DNA from: Epiperipatus broadwayi
Lineage: Eukaryota; Onychophora; Udeonychophora; Euonychophora; Peripatidae
Assembly: GCA_028023455.1 (NCBI GenBank)
Contig: JAQFVV010000030.1
Coordinates: forward strand, 9,944,876 to 10,008,875
Length of the DNA stretch: 64,000 bases
Direction of reading: 5' to 3'
Part shown: one piece after another, positions 50,472-63,395 of the stretch
Layout of the letters: each line of letters starts with the position of its first letter
How positions within the stretch are numbered: position 1 is the stretch's first letter
Notes under the pieces: generated by a model
What the model saw: only the letters and a program-made list of their open reading frames with translations
What the model was told of the DNA's origin: nothing
Databases searched by the model: none
Position numbers and translations under genes: made by a program

Positions 50472-50822
50472 AAACAGGCACAACTCTCTGTACAGAAGTG
50501 CCACTCAGTGCAAGCCAGAGTAATCAATGGATGCCAGAAGGCTTGTGCATAAAATCCCTATCTAATACCTACTCATCCAATATCCCCAGACTAGTTTCTA
50601 GCTTGTGGCTTTCATTAGTGAGGAGCCTTGGATCTGAGAGCTGCACCATGCAACCCTCCAGCAGCCATCTTTTATCTTTACTTAACTACAAAACTATGAG
50701 AATAAAATTGAACACACAATATTTTCAATCCAAGCTCATTAGCTTATATAGTTTGAACTACTGTATGGAGAGTTTTGCCTGTTTTAATAACAGTTATGGA
50801 CAAGCATGAGAAATGGTGATCA
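50472..50822. repeat. Family D repeat copy
   Basis: Starts aaaacaggcacaactctctg and CAGTGCAAGCCAGAGTAATC; ends with the inverted ggagagttttgcctgtttta and the gagaaatggtgatcat block. The hammerhead motif is on the minus strand at 50595-50628. Open frames across it are repeat sequence. Confidence 0.7.
50582..50642 (-). ncRNA. Hammerhead motif (family D, G5 changed)
   Basis: Minus strand: CTAATGA (50622-50628), stem II AGC/GCT, GAAA (50595-50598), ACTAGTC with a GUC cleavage triplet, stem I ATCCAA/TTGGAT. Only G5 to A departs from the required core. Confidence 0.45.
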
Positions 50823-51369
50823 TTTGATGTTTAGCGTTAATAAAAATATTTGTTTCTACATTTTGTTTTATTATTATAAAATCACTCACTCAAATCTTCT
50901 TACATGTAAATGAAACAACTAAATCCTTATTTTGTAATTAACTTTTCAACTTGTGTGACTATAATATATTATACTCTAATATTATATATACTATTTTCTT
51001 GTCTCATAATTTGAAAATCTCATTAAAACTTTTTCTCTATCTTCATTTAAATAAATGTGACTATCAATGATTTTTATTAATTTTCGTTTTTTTTAAAGAA
51101 AATACGTTATTGTTAACTTTAAAAAAAATATTCAAGATTTTAAAATGTTATATCTGAAGATTTAATTCTAATTACTGTATTTTTAGTGATTAAGAATGAC
51201 TCATAATAATAAATAACGATTCAAAAAAGATTTCGGCATTCCGACTCTAAAAAAAAAAGGGGGTAGGGGAGAAAAACTATTCTAAAAATGAGTTTTGCAG
51301 CGACTATACAAAACAATCTACGAAACACAATTAAGTACACATGTATAAAATGCTAGTCCAATTTTCTGT

Positions 51370-52126
51370 TTATTTGATATTTTTCAATGTTGTCTTTAGT
51401 TTTCTTAGCAGAGAACTTTCCTCTCTGAAATACTTCAATACTCTGTCCAATTTTAGTTCTCTAATGTAATCTATTTTCTATCATATCCTCCAAATGGAAA
51501 CAATTGTCATGGCATTCCCTTAGAATGGCTTTGAGATAATCCTTATAATGTAGACAGGGTCTACCCCTTGTATTAAACTCATATTCAAGTTCCCATAAAG
51601 CACAGTTTTAGGGAGTCTTCCATTGTTCATTCATTTTACATGTCCCATCCAAATAAGATGTTATTTTACAATTGTGGATTCAGTAGTATGACATTCAGCA
51701 TGATGAATAACATATTGATTGATTCTACAATCTCGCCGTCTGTATTTTTAAAATTTTAAAGGGTATTATTAAATGAAACTTTTCTATTGCCTTAATATTC
51801 TGTTGAAAGGTGTCCCAAGTTTCACATCTTTATAATAAATTAGATAAAATATTTACAATTAACTTAATAGTTATTCTCCTATGATAAAAATATTCTCTCT
51901 TTTAACTTGCTAAAAGTGCAGCACTTTGCAATCTGTCTTAGATCTGAACACCTAAGTCCTCTCTTACTAAGGATTTTTTTTCTGTCACTGAATGATAAAG
52001 AACTTGGGTTTTTAGAATATTAATTAATAAATTGAGACCTTTATAAATTGCATTTGAAACATTAAGAACATTCTGTAAATCATTTTTGAATTGGCAAAAA
52101 TATAGCACAATCATCAATATACTATA
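51370..52126 (-). pseudogene. RTE-like reverse transcriptase fragment
   Basis: Minus frames: YIDDCAIF (about 52112, catalytic box), DLQNVLNVSNAIYKGLNLLINILKTQVLYHSVTEKKSLV (52075-51960), RCETWDTFQQNIKAIEKFH (51830-51790), and LHYKDYLKAILRECHDN (51560-51510). The order is that of a widespread invertebrate non-LTR RT C-terminal half, distinct in sequence from the one at 40.5 kb. Frameshifts and stops throughout. It breaks off exactly where the hAT end begins. Confidence 0.8.
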
Positions 52127-53340
52127 AAGCGTGCACGTCAAACTGAAAGTTTAAATATGGGTCAAGTAAACGAGGTTTAAGTTTATGTGGGCTGCAAAAA
52201 AAAAAAATTTCCAATTTTCATATAAACATAGGTTTATTTTGAAAAGTATAATATTAAAAAAAAGAACAATTACAAAGATAAAATTAATGTTTCCATCCTA
52301 ACATTTGACATCTCTTCTCTGCTATTATTTTTCCTCCTTTGGGGAAAGTCTTGTTCATAGTGATTACTTTTAAACCTGATCCAAGGAGAATGTTAGTAAT
52401 TCTAGATTTGACACGAGACATTTATTTTCATGATTGTAAATAATTGCTCACGTCAAGAAGTATTTTCAAATTGGAAAATAATATTATATGTGAATTTTCA
52501 AATATTTTCAAACCTGGTACATAAATATTTATAAAATCCAGGCATGCAAATTTCACTGAATTTTGCCTTCAAGTTTGAATCGCACTGGATCTCAATTATT
52601 TCCATTTGCATTTGATTATGTATTAATTCTATATTTATTGAAAAAATTGAAGAAAACAAAGGAAACTTGTCTTCCAAAAATGTAAAATCTGCAAATATTG
52701 TTTCATATTCAGTTTTAAGGTTAAGAATTTTTTCTACCTATTTTTGATATGATGCAGTTTCACCTAAACTTGATTTGTTCATATTACATGTTGGAAAGTA
52801 TGTTAAATCTTCATTTTTATATTTGAATGCTTTAAACTTGGCCACACCTATTCATAATGATCTGATTTTTTCCTTGCAGTTTTAAATTTAAATCATATAA
52901 ATGTTGTGTTACACCAACTATGAAGGATAAATCCGCAACCATACTATATCAAAAAACAGGTTTGTGTCTTAAATATTAGTTATTAAAAATTGATCTTCTT
53001 TCAAGATCCCAGATTATTTTAAGTACCTTGGATCAGAATAACCGATGTACCTCACAGTACTGTAGGACAAACCAGAATATTCATTGTCTAATTTACTTAA
53101 AAAAGCAAGAAACTATCGCTGATTTAAGCTTTGAGATCTTATGAAATTAATAACATTTTTTATGGTTGTCAACAAATTTTCTATGTTTGCTATCTTTGTG
53201 CATAATACTTCTTAATGTGTAATGTAATGCACATGATGAATCTTGAATCCATCTTAAATTTCACTTTGCTTTTTTCTTCAGTAATGCCACAAAACCAATG
53301 CTTTTTTTGATCATCTGTTTCACTAACAACTCATGACAAC
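52127..53340 (-). pseudogene. hAT transposase relic (GTF2IRD2/ZBED-like)
   Basis: Minus frames carry NFIRSQSLNQRQFLAFL-type sequence (about 53140-53100), CKEKIRSL / VAKFKAFKYKNEDLTYFPTCN (52880-52780), FLEDKFPLFSSIFSINIELI (52670-52620) and MQMEIIEIQCDSNLKAKFSEI (52610-52545), matching the C-terminal half of hAT transposases of the domesticated GTF2IRD2/ZBED type. The FG-CEQ-F dimerisation end follows in damaged form (52500-52420). The terminal block cgtgcacgtcaaactg (about 52130) and GTGGGCTGCAAAA resemble the 3' end of such elements. Many stops. Confidence 0.75.
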
Positions 53341-54827
53341 TGTCTAACTCTAACTATCTGTTTATGTTCTTATAAACTTTACCATCTTCCTTCCCCTATT
53401 ATCCTAGCTTTACAAACTAACTATATTATATCTCATACAGGTACCATGAAATATTTTATTTCAATATATATATATTATCTACTGAAATTTGAGATAAATT
53501 TCTATGTGATGGAATGCCAGTCATAAAAAATTTATTTTGTTTGATTTTAACAATGAATATATTTACTTGGACTTCATTGGACTAAATTGCTATGACAACA
53601 TATAATATTGTAGAAAGAAATGTCTATTATTAATTATAGTTTGTATAAATTGTGAATTGCCTATATTCATTTTAAAAATGAATGCATAGATAATAAAGTT
53701 TATAGTCTTGATAACATTATTATTTGTTTTATTATGTATATTTTCATTACTGCATTCACAATAGTAAGTTATGAATAATACACCTAAATATTTAACAACA
53801 CAAATATATTTATTGTTTTATTTGTATAATATTATATTTGAAAGATATGTGTAAAAAAGGTTTACATCCATTGTAGTATGAAAGAATGTAGTCTTAATTG
53901 CTTAATTTATGTTGGAGTGAAATAATCTTATTTGTATTCTGAAAATGTAAATGTTTGTTATATGTAATAATTGTGAAATATTTTTTTGTTGTTATTATAA
54001 TGTAATAAGATTTTTATTTATGAGATGCCGGATAGAATTGACCAAATGGTTAATATAGAGGTTGCTATGGTTTCTCTTACATCAATGAAAAAAGTTTATA
54101 AATAGAACTAAGGATATAAAATGAGTTCTCTTATATCTGGGTTTCAATAAAAACAGATCTTAGTTCCTTCATATGAATTTTTAAATTTATTTTTAAAAGA
54201 CTATGATGGGGTAAAAGCAACTGTGTTCATCCATTCAATGGATAAATTTATTGTTAAATTTGTGAGATGACAATTTAATTGAAAGAATGAAAACTAATTC
54301 GTTGTGTTTAAAAACCATCTGAATATTTCTTCGCTTTTAAAAAAGAATATTATTTACTTTTCAATAATGAAGTCTAAATGCTAATAAAAAATGAATATAA
54401 AGATTATGTTTATCTGCTAATATAATTTTATGAGCTTGATAAATTATTTATACACAAAATAGAAATCGGTTCAATTTTCATAACACCTTCATGGATGAAA
54501 CTAGTGTCTGTTCACTTGTAATATTTTATGAATTAATTACTGGTTAAATGAAAAGATATATACATTGCATTATCGTGAATATAAATTGTTTATACCCTTA
54601 TAACATTATCTAGATCAAATATCTTCTGAATGAAAAGATAATTTGGTTATATAGTAAATATCAGAATTAATAAAATGGGCTTCAAATGTAATAGCTGTTT
54701 GTAATATTTTTACTTTTTTTGGAATAAAAAAACATCATTGGAAAGATTAGAACTATGATACAATTTTGGAAATCTGTATTTAAAGACTATTACTCAGGTT
54801 GTTTGCTTATATTTATCATTATATATA

Positions 54828-54914
<87 letters not shown>
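54828..54914. repeat. (AT)n microsatellite
   Basis: About 85 bp of pure alternating AT. A 62-codon frame reading Tyr-Ile through it is an artefact of the repeat. Confidence 0.95.
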
Positions 54915-54916
<2 letters not shown>

Positions 54917-55299
54917 CCATTTAAAATGTATAATATTTATTGATATAAATAGTAGCATAATTTTAGATTAAGTAGTGATCTATTTATATCTAAATATAAG
55001 AATTGTCTTCCTAAGTTTGAATTTATATTTTGCAGCATAGTAATTATTATTTTAATTTAAAATATTCATTTTTATTTATTGATTGATTATAAATTAACTT
55101 CAGGTATATCACTTATATTAGGAGTAAAAAAGGATTATATTATAATAAGTATTTATTTTATTTTGTTCTTTTAAATTTAAATTAAATAAGTAGATTCATT
55201 TATATATATATGTCCACAGATGGCGTTCTACCAAAAACACCGATCAAGCGTATGTTCTGTTTACATAAACGTCAGAGTAGCATTCACTATCTCTAACTA

Positions 55300-55360
55300 T
55301 AATTCCACTTTCAGATCATGATTTCAAGCTATTTGCTATTATCAGTGAAAGACAGGAATA
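55300..55360 (-). ncRNA. Hammerhead (family E unit 1, G8 changed)
   Basis: Same fold as the copies at 55703, 56268 and 56673, but the core reads CTGATAA instead of CTGATGA, so G8 is lost and this copy should be inactive. Confidence 0.6.
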
Positions 55361-55702
55361 AAGAAACTAGATCTAAATACAAACTCTGAGCGTTTATGAA
55401 ACAATTTCTATTCAGCTTGCAAGCGTGAATTTTTTAGACACGTAATGTCTTCAAACTCAGCATAGCAAACCAGATAGCTATATGGGTCTGATCTCAGTTC
55501 AGCATCACCATAGTAGAAGCCTCTGCAATCTATATCATTGCAAGAAAGACCTCAAAGGTACATTTATGATAAACAAAAATGCAAGTTAAAAAACTTGCTA
55601 ACGCTTGTATTTATGTCCACAGATGGCGTTCTACCAAAAACACCGATCAAGTGTATGTTCTGTTTACATAAACATCAGAGTAGCATTCACTATCTCTAAC
55701 TA

Positions 55703-55763
55703 TAATTCCACTTTCAGATCATGATTTCAAGCTATTTGCTATCATCAGTGAAAGACAGGAATA
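55703..55763 (-). ncRNA. Hammerhead ribozyme (family E unit 2, intact)
   Basis: Minus strand: CTGATGA, stem II AGC/GCT with loop AAATA, GAAA, palindromic ATCATGAT then C. Stem I CTTTCA/TGAAAG and ATTCC/GGAAT. All catalytic bases are present. Confidence 0.75.
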
Positions 55764-56267
55764 AAGAAACTAGATCTAAATACAAACTCTGAGCGTTTAT
55801 GAAACAATTTCTATTCAGCTTGCAAGCGTGAATTTTTTAGACACGTAATGTCTTCAAACTCAGCATAGCAAACCAGATAGCTATATGGATCTGATCTCAG
55901 TTCAGCATCACCACATAGTAGAAGCCTCTGCAATCTATATCATTGCAAGAAAGACCTCAAAGGTAAACAGAACATACGCTTGATCGGTGTTTTTGGTAGA
56001 ACGCCATCTGTGGACATAAATACAAGCGTTAGCAAGTTTTTTAACTTGCATTTTTGTTTATCATAAATGTACCTTTGAGGTCTTTCTTGCAATGATATAG
56101 ATTGCAGAGGCTTCTACTATGTGGTGATGCTGAACTGAGATCGACCCATATAGCTATCTGGTTTGCTATGCTGAGTTTGAAGACATTACGTGTCTAAAAA
56201 TTCACGCTTGCAAGCTGAATAGAAATTGTTTCATAACGCTCAGGTTTGTATTTAGATCTAGTTTCTT

Positions 56268-56328
56268 TATTCCTGTCTTTCACTGATGATAGCAAATAGC
56301 TTGAAATCATGATCTGAAAGTGGAATTA
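56268..56328 (+). ncRNA. Hammerhead ribozyme (family E, intact)
   Basis: CTGATGA (56283-56289), stem II AGC/GCT (56291-56293 with 56299-56301, loop AAATA), GAAA (56303-56306), stem III strand ATCATGAT self-complementary, cleavage base C at 56314 (AUC triplet). Stem I: CTTTCA before the core pairs with TGAAAG after the cleavage site, then ATTCC with GGAAT beyond a small internal loop. This is a complete type I layout with a minimal stem III. Confidence 0.8.
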
Positions 56329-56672
56329 TAGTTAGAGGTAGTGAATGCTACTCTGACATTTATGTAAACAGAACATACGCTTGATCGGTGTTTTTGGTAG
56401 AACGCCATCTGTGGACATAAATACAAGCGTTAGCAAGTTTTTTAACTTGCATTTTTGTTTATCATAAATGTACCTTTGAGGTCTTTCTTGCAATTATATA
56501 GATTGCAGAGGCTTCTACTATGTGGTGATGCTGAACTGAGATCAGACCCATATAGCTATCTGGTTTGCTATGCTGAGTTTGAAGACATTACGTGTCTAAA
56601 AAATTCACGCTTGCAAGCTGAATAGAAATTGTTTCATAAATGCTCAGAGTTTGTATTTAGATCTAGTTTTTT

Positions 56673-56733
56673 TATTCCTGTCTTTCACTGATGATAGCAA
56701 ATAGCTTGAAATCATGATCTGAAAGTGGAATTA
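56673..56733 (+). ncRNA. Hammerhead ribozyme (family E, intact)
   Basis: Same bases as the 56268 copy: CTGATGA at 56688-56694, GAAA, ATCATGATC, stem I CTTTCA/TGAAAG. The distance between this and the 56268 copy is 405 bp, the unit length a self-cleaved monomer would have. Confidence 0.8.
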
Positions 56734-56872
56734 TAGTTAGAGATAGTGAATGCTACTCTGACGTTTATGTAAACAGAACATACGCTTGATCGGTGTTTTT
56801 GATAGAATGCCATCTGTGGACATAAATACAAGCATTAGCAAGTTTTTTAACTTGCATTTTTGTTTATCATAT

Positions 56873-59800
56873 ATATATATATATATATATTGTAACTATA
56901 TATTTAAGCCTTTGCATTAGATATGTTTTAAAGCATTAAAACAATTTTTTATAAGATTATAATAAGTTAATTTGGTTATCCATACTATTATAATAAAAAT
57001 CTTAAATTATGTTTTAATAGTATGACGAAATAATTCAAATTGCCTAATTAGTTAACAGTCATTTAAAAGATTATTTTAGGTTGTTTAAAATTTATTTGAA
57101 AGAATAAAATTAATATTTAAACTAAAGCTAAATGAATCTAGAGCTTAATATGTTTCAAATAGATAAAGTTGTTCTACGCTGTCTGAAATATTTAGTTAAC
57201 TTTGTTAGGCTTTTTAGTTGTTGATTTTAAAATAATTTTAAAAATCAGTTATGATTTATTAAATATCAATTTATATAAAGATATTTAAAATTAAAATAAG
57301 TATAACTGACTAAGATTGCTGCTAATTTTTAATTGACTTTAAATGTCTACCAATGATTAATTTATTTACATTGCATTAAAAATGGTTATATTTAAAAAGC
57401 ATGTATATGTGTGAGTATTTGGAGCATGCACGTGAAATATTGAAAATTAAAAAGACCTACTAAAATGTATAATTTAAAATTGGGTAAATCTATTATAAGG
57501 TTAAAAGGTTTTAATTAGGACAAAGTAAACAGAATTAAATAAATTAGGAATGGTATATTTAATAAAAAATGTTTAATTTGAAAATCATTAATAATTTTAT
57601 TAAATAATTGATTTGATAATTATTTAGAGTTGATACAAATCATTAATTAACAAGATCATTTATTGTCTAGATGGTCACATGAATAAATTGTCTGGATTTA
57701 AAGTGTAACATCAAGATCAGATCAATTAAGTCAATAATGACTATTAATTTAAATATTATAATGCAGATCTGTAAATCATTGATTTATTAGAGGAAATGCA
57801 GTATTGATTTTGGTGCATGAGTGGAGAAAAAAGAAAGCACACATATCAGTATAAAATTAGACATACTTAAAAAATGAGACATCACTTCTTCACATTTCAC
57901 TTCATTTAATTTTCACCTCAAATATGAATTTTATTTTAGTTTTGAAGTTGTTTGAATTTTATTTGACTTTATTTTTAAGTCAATGTTAAAGCATAAACTT
58001 TACTTTTTAAGTCACTTTCATGATAAAGAACTAGTAAGTTATCCATGCAATGTTTCTCCTAAAAGCATAAATTTAACTGATTCATCAAACAATACTTTTA
58101 AAAAGTACTAAAGAAAATTCTAATATTTATTCAAAGAAGCCAAAGGAAAAGTCACATAAGAAAAATTATAGATTCATTGTTATATAATATTAGTTACATT
58201 CTGAACTTTTCTATAAGACAATCTCCAACATGTTTTAACTAACTTTTAATTAATTATTAATGGTAATTATTTGCTACTAACATAATCAATCTACTTATAT
58301 CAAGCTCATATATAGAATGATGAATTTCTATAAAATTAGTAAGCTTATATAAAAAAGCATTATCATAAAAGACAAATTTATGAAAACTAAATTTTTAATT
58401 ATCATAATGAAAAGACTATAACCAGATTATTTCATATTAAAATGAATATAGCTATTTATCTCTAGTTTACTTATTTATCTATTTATTTTAATATTTTGTT
58501 TTTAAATTGCTGATTGCTTCATGTATATTATCTTTGAAGAGGAAAAAATATAATTTACATTTACCACAGTCAACTTGCAATAATAAAATTTCACAAAGAG
58601 CAATTTTAGATAAAGAATTACCATTGTTAGTTGCTCCGCTGACTTTTATTGCTATTAAAAAATGACTTGAAAGAAACTGTTTGCCATTAAAACCCTTTTC
58701 TCCAAAATATTTCTGCATGTGTTTGCTCTAATTTAGCAAAGGGCAATGTGTTTATATATCACTCCAGAAAGAGAACAAAAGAACTAAAAAAGAAAGTTTT
58801 CCTTATAAAAAGGAAATTAACTGTCAATCTCTAAAATAGTGGGTTAGAATTATTATAACCATTGCTTATAGGTATTATAATCATTGTTAATTATATTATA
58901 AATGTGTTTGTACAAATGGTGTTTCTGAGATGATATTGGTAAGATATACAATAGGTTTTATTTTGTGGTTTTCTTATTTATTTTTGTGAATGAGTATTTA
59001 AAATTATAAATGATTGTACCCAGAGGTATAACAGTCTTGTATATTTATAAAAAGTATTTATGAATGAAAGTGTTATAAATATCAATATGTGTATGAGAAT
59101 TTTAAATAGTTTATACATAAAGTATTGTCACCATTATGTTATGATAGATTTTATCTGTATACATATAATCTTAAAACAAGTGAATAAATTATGTACCTTT
59201 TCTGTGCATGCGAGATTCATGTTTATTATTATTAACTCCATGTCTTTTATTTTGTGGCAATTTTAAATGGATGTTATATTAATTTTATGTGCATTTAGGC
59301 CCTTCATGAAAGGATGCATTCATCAGTACTGCTTGCATATAGTAATAAGGTGTTCTCGATCATATTTTTTGCTAACTCATAATTTTCCTTGTTCACTTTG
59401 CTTAGAATTTTAATATTAGTGAATTAGGGTATATATATCCACAAGCATGTTCAGCTTTATAATTTATTATTAACTCCACTATAATTTTTTTATCTTAAAG
59501 TATATTATTCATGTCGAGCAGTTATTTCCTCACCCCAACATAAGTAGTTAATGTTATAAGTGTTTTTTATATTGCATATTTTTGCTATAATATTAATATT
59601 TATTAATTGTACTTAGTTTTTATATAAATTTCTGTTTTTTCATTAATTTGCTCCCTAGTGAAAATTTCCACATGCTTTATAGTGTAATATGCATATTTTC
59701 CTATATATATTGAAACAGTAATATTCAAATCTTAGTTTCACTTTTTTCTATGGTCTTTCACCCACCACCTCCATCCTATCTAAATTTAAACCCTAGATAT

Positions 59801-61939
59801 TGGATTGTGTGTGTATGGTGGTATTAGGTATATATATGTAAGCAATGGTAAAATTTACCAGGAATACACATATACTTCAATATCATAAATAAATGTTGAA
59901 TTAAAATAACGTAATTTCTAAATAATGTTAAAAAATCTTTTTAAAGCTATATAGCATATATATAATGCTCATTTTAATTATTTTGGTCAATTTTTCTGTT
60001 ACATTATTTTGATATAATAAATATTAAAATATGGTTTAAATTTATAATTAAAATATATATATATATAAACCTTCAGACAAATATATATATATAAATTCTT
60101 ATTGTTTTATTTTAAATTTTGCAAAGTCATGGTTGGTGAGAGACAATAGATTACTTAACAAATTCCTGGAACTTAATTGGCTTCAAATATGAATCAAAAT
60201 AAATTACATTTTATGTTATATCTAATCCTGTAATCAGGTCAAGAAAATATACTAAAAATAACATACAAAAAGAAATTTAAACAAAAGAGAAAAACTGTGG
60301 TATTCAGATTTAATTAAACTGTAGAGAAATTCTTGACTAATGAATTGATTTACTTGAGGGCATAACTATGGCCCAATAATATATATGGCTAATATGAAAG
60401 GCAGATTTTAATTTAGAGGAAGTATTGAGTTTAGAGTTTTATTGTTAGTTTTCTAGTTTTAGCGATATTAAAATTTGTGATTTAAGATAAGCTTAAAATG
60501 GCCGAGTAGAAGCCAGCAAAGCACTATTCTCCCCCAGAGAACAGTCAACCAGCTACTCAAGTCTCCATATGTGCCCTCCAAAAATGAGAACATCAGTGAA
60601 CTACTGCAAATATATATAGAATACTATGCTACATGCTGAAAACTGTGTTCACTCTCAAAGTTTCAATTATTGAAACCTGAATAAGCCAAGGAAAAGAAGA
60701 CTGCTGCTATAAACATGGAATGGACAATACGTGACTGATTCTATTTATGTGCATAGTCATCTAAAGTTTAAAACAGGTAACTTGTATCCAAGAATCTAGT
60801 GTACTCTAAATCCTTCTAAATGCTATAACTATTCCCAATAATTCTCTTATTCAAGTAATGTTGATGTATATCTTACTCTGTAAATCTTTCTTATTAGTTA
60901 ACTCACCTATTTCTTTGTCTGTCATCTTGGATACATATTTTAAATTTTTTACTTTTATAATAGCATGCCTAGATAATTTTTGACCAGCCTCATTCTATCC
61001 TCCTGAATATAATATAACTAAAATCTGCACCATATTTTGTGTATTACTAAAGACAGGGGATTATTGTACCCCCTCTTTCTTACACTTGTTTTAGCTTGCC
61101 AGCTCAGAAATGTTCCAAATTTTGTAATATGCCCATTATTTACCTGAAATAATGAATGCTTCATACTGATCCCAATGTATTCATTCATTTTCAATTACTT
61201 ACCATAATTATTTATGTATGAAATATATGCATTTGATGCTTCATTTTTATTATAAATGTGAGCGTATACAGGTAATTGTGTGGTGAACATGTTAATTAGA
61301 AAATGTGATAATGTATAAACTGATTAGACTCATTTTTACCATCATTTCCTTTGATTTCTTTAATTAGACTTACCTGCTCCGGTTAAACCAAGTAATATTT
61401 ATTTGAGAGCATAAATAAAAGATTCAAATTATTAAAATGTGGGCATTGGCAGATTGGGTCATTAGAATTTAAAATGTTATATAAAAGTAAAGTTTATGAT
61501 TTTATACTTGTGTAATATATGTGTTAGTGTTTAGAGATGCGATTTCTCTTAGAGACTTGGGTTTCTCAATGGATAAGACAGTTATTACTGTCTTCCTATC
61601 ATCTCCCATAAAGTGGACAAAATGAAATGTTCCTGTGGGTATTCGATCTTCATCATGCAGTCAGGGAGTATTTGTGGTGCTGTCCCATAACCTGATGATG
61701 CTTATGTGACCACCTTCAAATGGGCTCTTGGTAGATGCCAGCCTGTCATTCTTAATTTTCTCAAACATGGCTCTGCATTTTAAAAGTACTGCAACATAGT
61801 TCATTGCATTGCATCTTTAAGAGTACCACCTATTTATTTTATATTTTGATTATACATTATGATTATGACTTCATCTTCCCACTATCCTACATTTATACAT
61901 TCTTAAATATAATGCTTCTATATCAGTTCAATCATTTCT
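56873..61939. other. AT-rich non-coding stretch
   Basis: No gene, RNA gene or bounded repeat recognised. Patches of more balanced composition near 60490-60780 and 61540-61800 show no domain in any frame I could follow. Short frames at 58488 and 59060 have no recognisable content. Confidence 0.45.
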
Positions 61940-62694
61940 TTAACCTTTTAACCGCTAATTATATTATTGGTTGTATGAGGTAAAAATCAAATATTTTAAT
62001 TGGCCAACTCACAAACTGAAGACAAAGCCTATTGTTAAAACATATTCACCTATAATATTAAATTCAACTCAGATACGTTTATAAAAAGTATATTACTAAT
62101 TTTTCAGGTTATGAAGAGAACGAAAGTTCTTTCAAAAATAAATTGCTATTTATTTATTCTAAAATATTCAATTTCGGCAACATAAAAGCTATAATATAAA
62201 CAAAAAGGTCAACTTTTACGTTATAGAAAAGTAAATATTTCTTTTTACTAAATCTTAAATATTTTTACATAAATCTTCAATATTTTTCGAAAATAATTTT
62301 GTTTTTTTAGTATTCTCTTAAAAATAATTTGTAATTTCTCAAAATATTCTTTTATAATACTTTAAAATCATATTCGAAATGAAAATCTCAGCGTTTTTCT
62401 TTATTTTCTTTGATCAGGCGGTTTCTTTGTTCTTTCCAGCCAATCAGAATGTCTTTTTCGGCTGAGAGCATGCTAAGAACCAATCAAAACTCATGTTCTT
62501 ACTTTGTTTAGGTTTAAATGCGTTTTTTTTTTATTTTTTACTTGTAAAATAAATCGGAAGAGGTCACCATCTTACAGAACTTTTAAAAATCTATTCAATA
62601 CCTGTAAAACGAATATTTTAGCATAAGAACTGGCAGAGTTAGAGTGATGTCAGATGTCTATGAGGAGCTTCGTAAGAAACAGTCTTTTGGTTAA
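61940..62694 (+). mobile_element. piggyBac-like short element (copy 2)
   Basis: Begins TTAACCTTTTAACCGC like copy 1 at 42369 and matches it to GTAAGA (62672-62677). It then ends almost at once in GTCTTTTGGTTAA (TTAA at 62691-62694). With TTAA at both ends this could be a complete 755-bp internally deleted element. It keeps the CCAAT-rich promoter-like part and an ATG at 62648 with a 15-codon frame. Confidence 0.5.
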
Positions 62695-63109
62695 ATTAAA
62701 TGAATTTTATTATTTTACTTTAAATCAATCTTGTATGTCTGCAACCATGATTACCCATTTATTACTTAAAACCTCACATCACCACTTGAAATTATAATTC
62801 TCATAGGCATGATATTATAATAAATTGTTCTCATTTGTACCCAAATGTTCAGGTAGTTAAATTATTATATGTCAAAATAATTATCCATTGTAAAGTTATA
62901 ACTATTAATGGTATCATAAATGCATAATAAATACTGATACCAAGAATCAATCACTATGTTTTATATATATAATTAATTAAATTTTAACTTTTAAATCATA
63001 CATCTGCCATTATAATGTTTATTTGTTTGACACTCAATAATAATAGTATCACATCTTGATAAATGAAATATTAGATATATAAAATATAAATGTCATAATT
63101 TTATTACTT

Positions 63110-63290
63110 GTAAGGGTTGGCTAACCCTAGAGTAAGTTAAGAAGAATCTCTTGTATCTCCATGACCCCTGTTTCTAGAAGAAGAGTTTACTAGTGTAACA
63201 TCAGGTGCATTGCTGCATAGTGAGTGTTGTGGAACCTAATAAATCAGATTCGAACCCAATATTTCTGGTGGCTTACCCTACCTGTAATGC
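63110..63290 (+). repeat. Possible LTR remnant next to gypsy pol
   Basis: tgtaagggttggctaaccct begins a block of more balanced composition with AATAAA (about 63238) and GATTCGAACCC. It lies about 100 bp before the pol fragment. LTR identity is a guess from position and the TG start; no second copy is in the window. Confidence 0.3.
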
Positions 63291-63395
63291 TACACAGTCT
63301 GTTGTTTGAATTCTGCAGCATGTTAGCACGGCATATGAATCTTACTGTTACAATATATATTATAATATAAAAATGTAATTAAAAAAATTCCATAG

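Larger units (their letters stand above)
55211..56872. repeat. Family E retrozyme-like array, ~403-bp units, two directions
   Basis: Unit 1 at 55211-55613 and unit 2 from 55614 are in direct tandem (403-bp period, near identical). At about 55965 unit 2 stops and the sequence continues as the reverse complement: a ~50-bp piece, one full inverted unit (about 56010-56415), another inverted unit (to about 56820), then a partial one ending in (AT)n at 56872. Every full unit carries a hammerhead. No protein coding. High identity between units suggests recent formation. Confidence 0.9.

Noticed and set aside
54755-54943. 62-codon Tyr-Ile repeat frame
   Set aside because: It is a translation of the (AT)n tract.
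55211-56872. CRISPR-like or satellite array
   Set aside because: Units are ~403 bp with no short repeat/spacer pattern, in eukaryotic sequence, and each carries a hammerhead.
60490-61830. Patches of more balanced composition that might be exons
   Set aside because: No frame with a domain or splice-bounded ORF could be followed.
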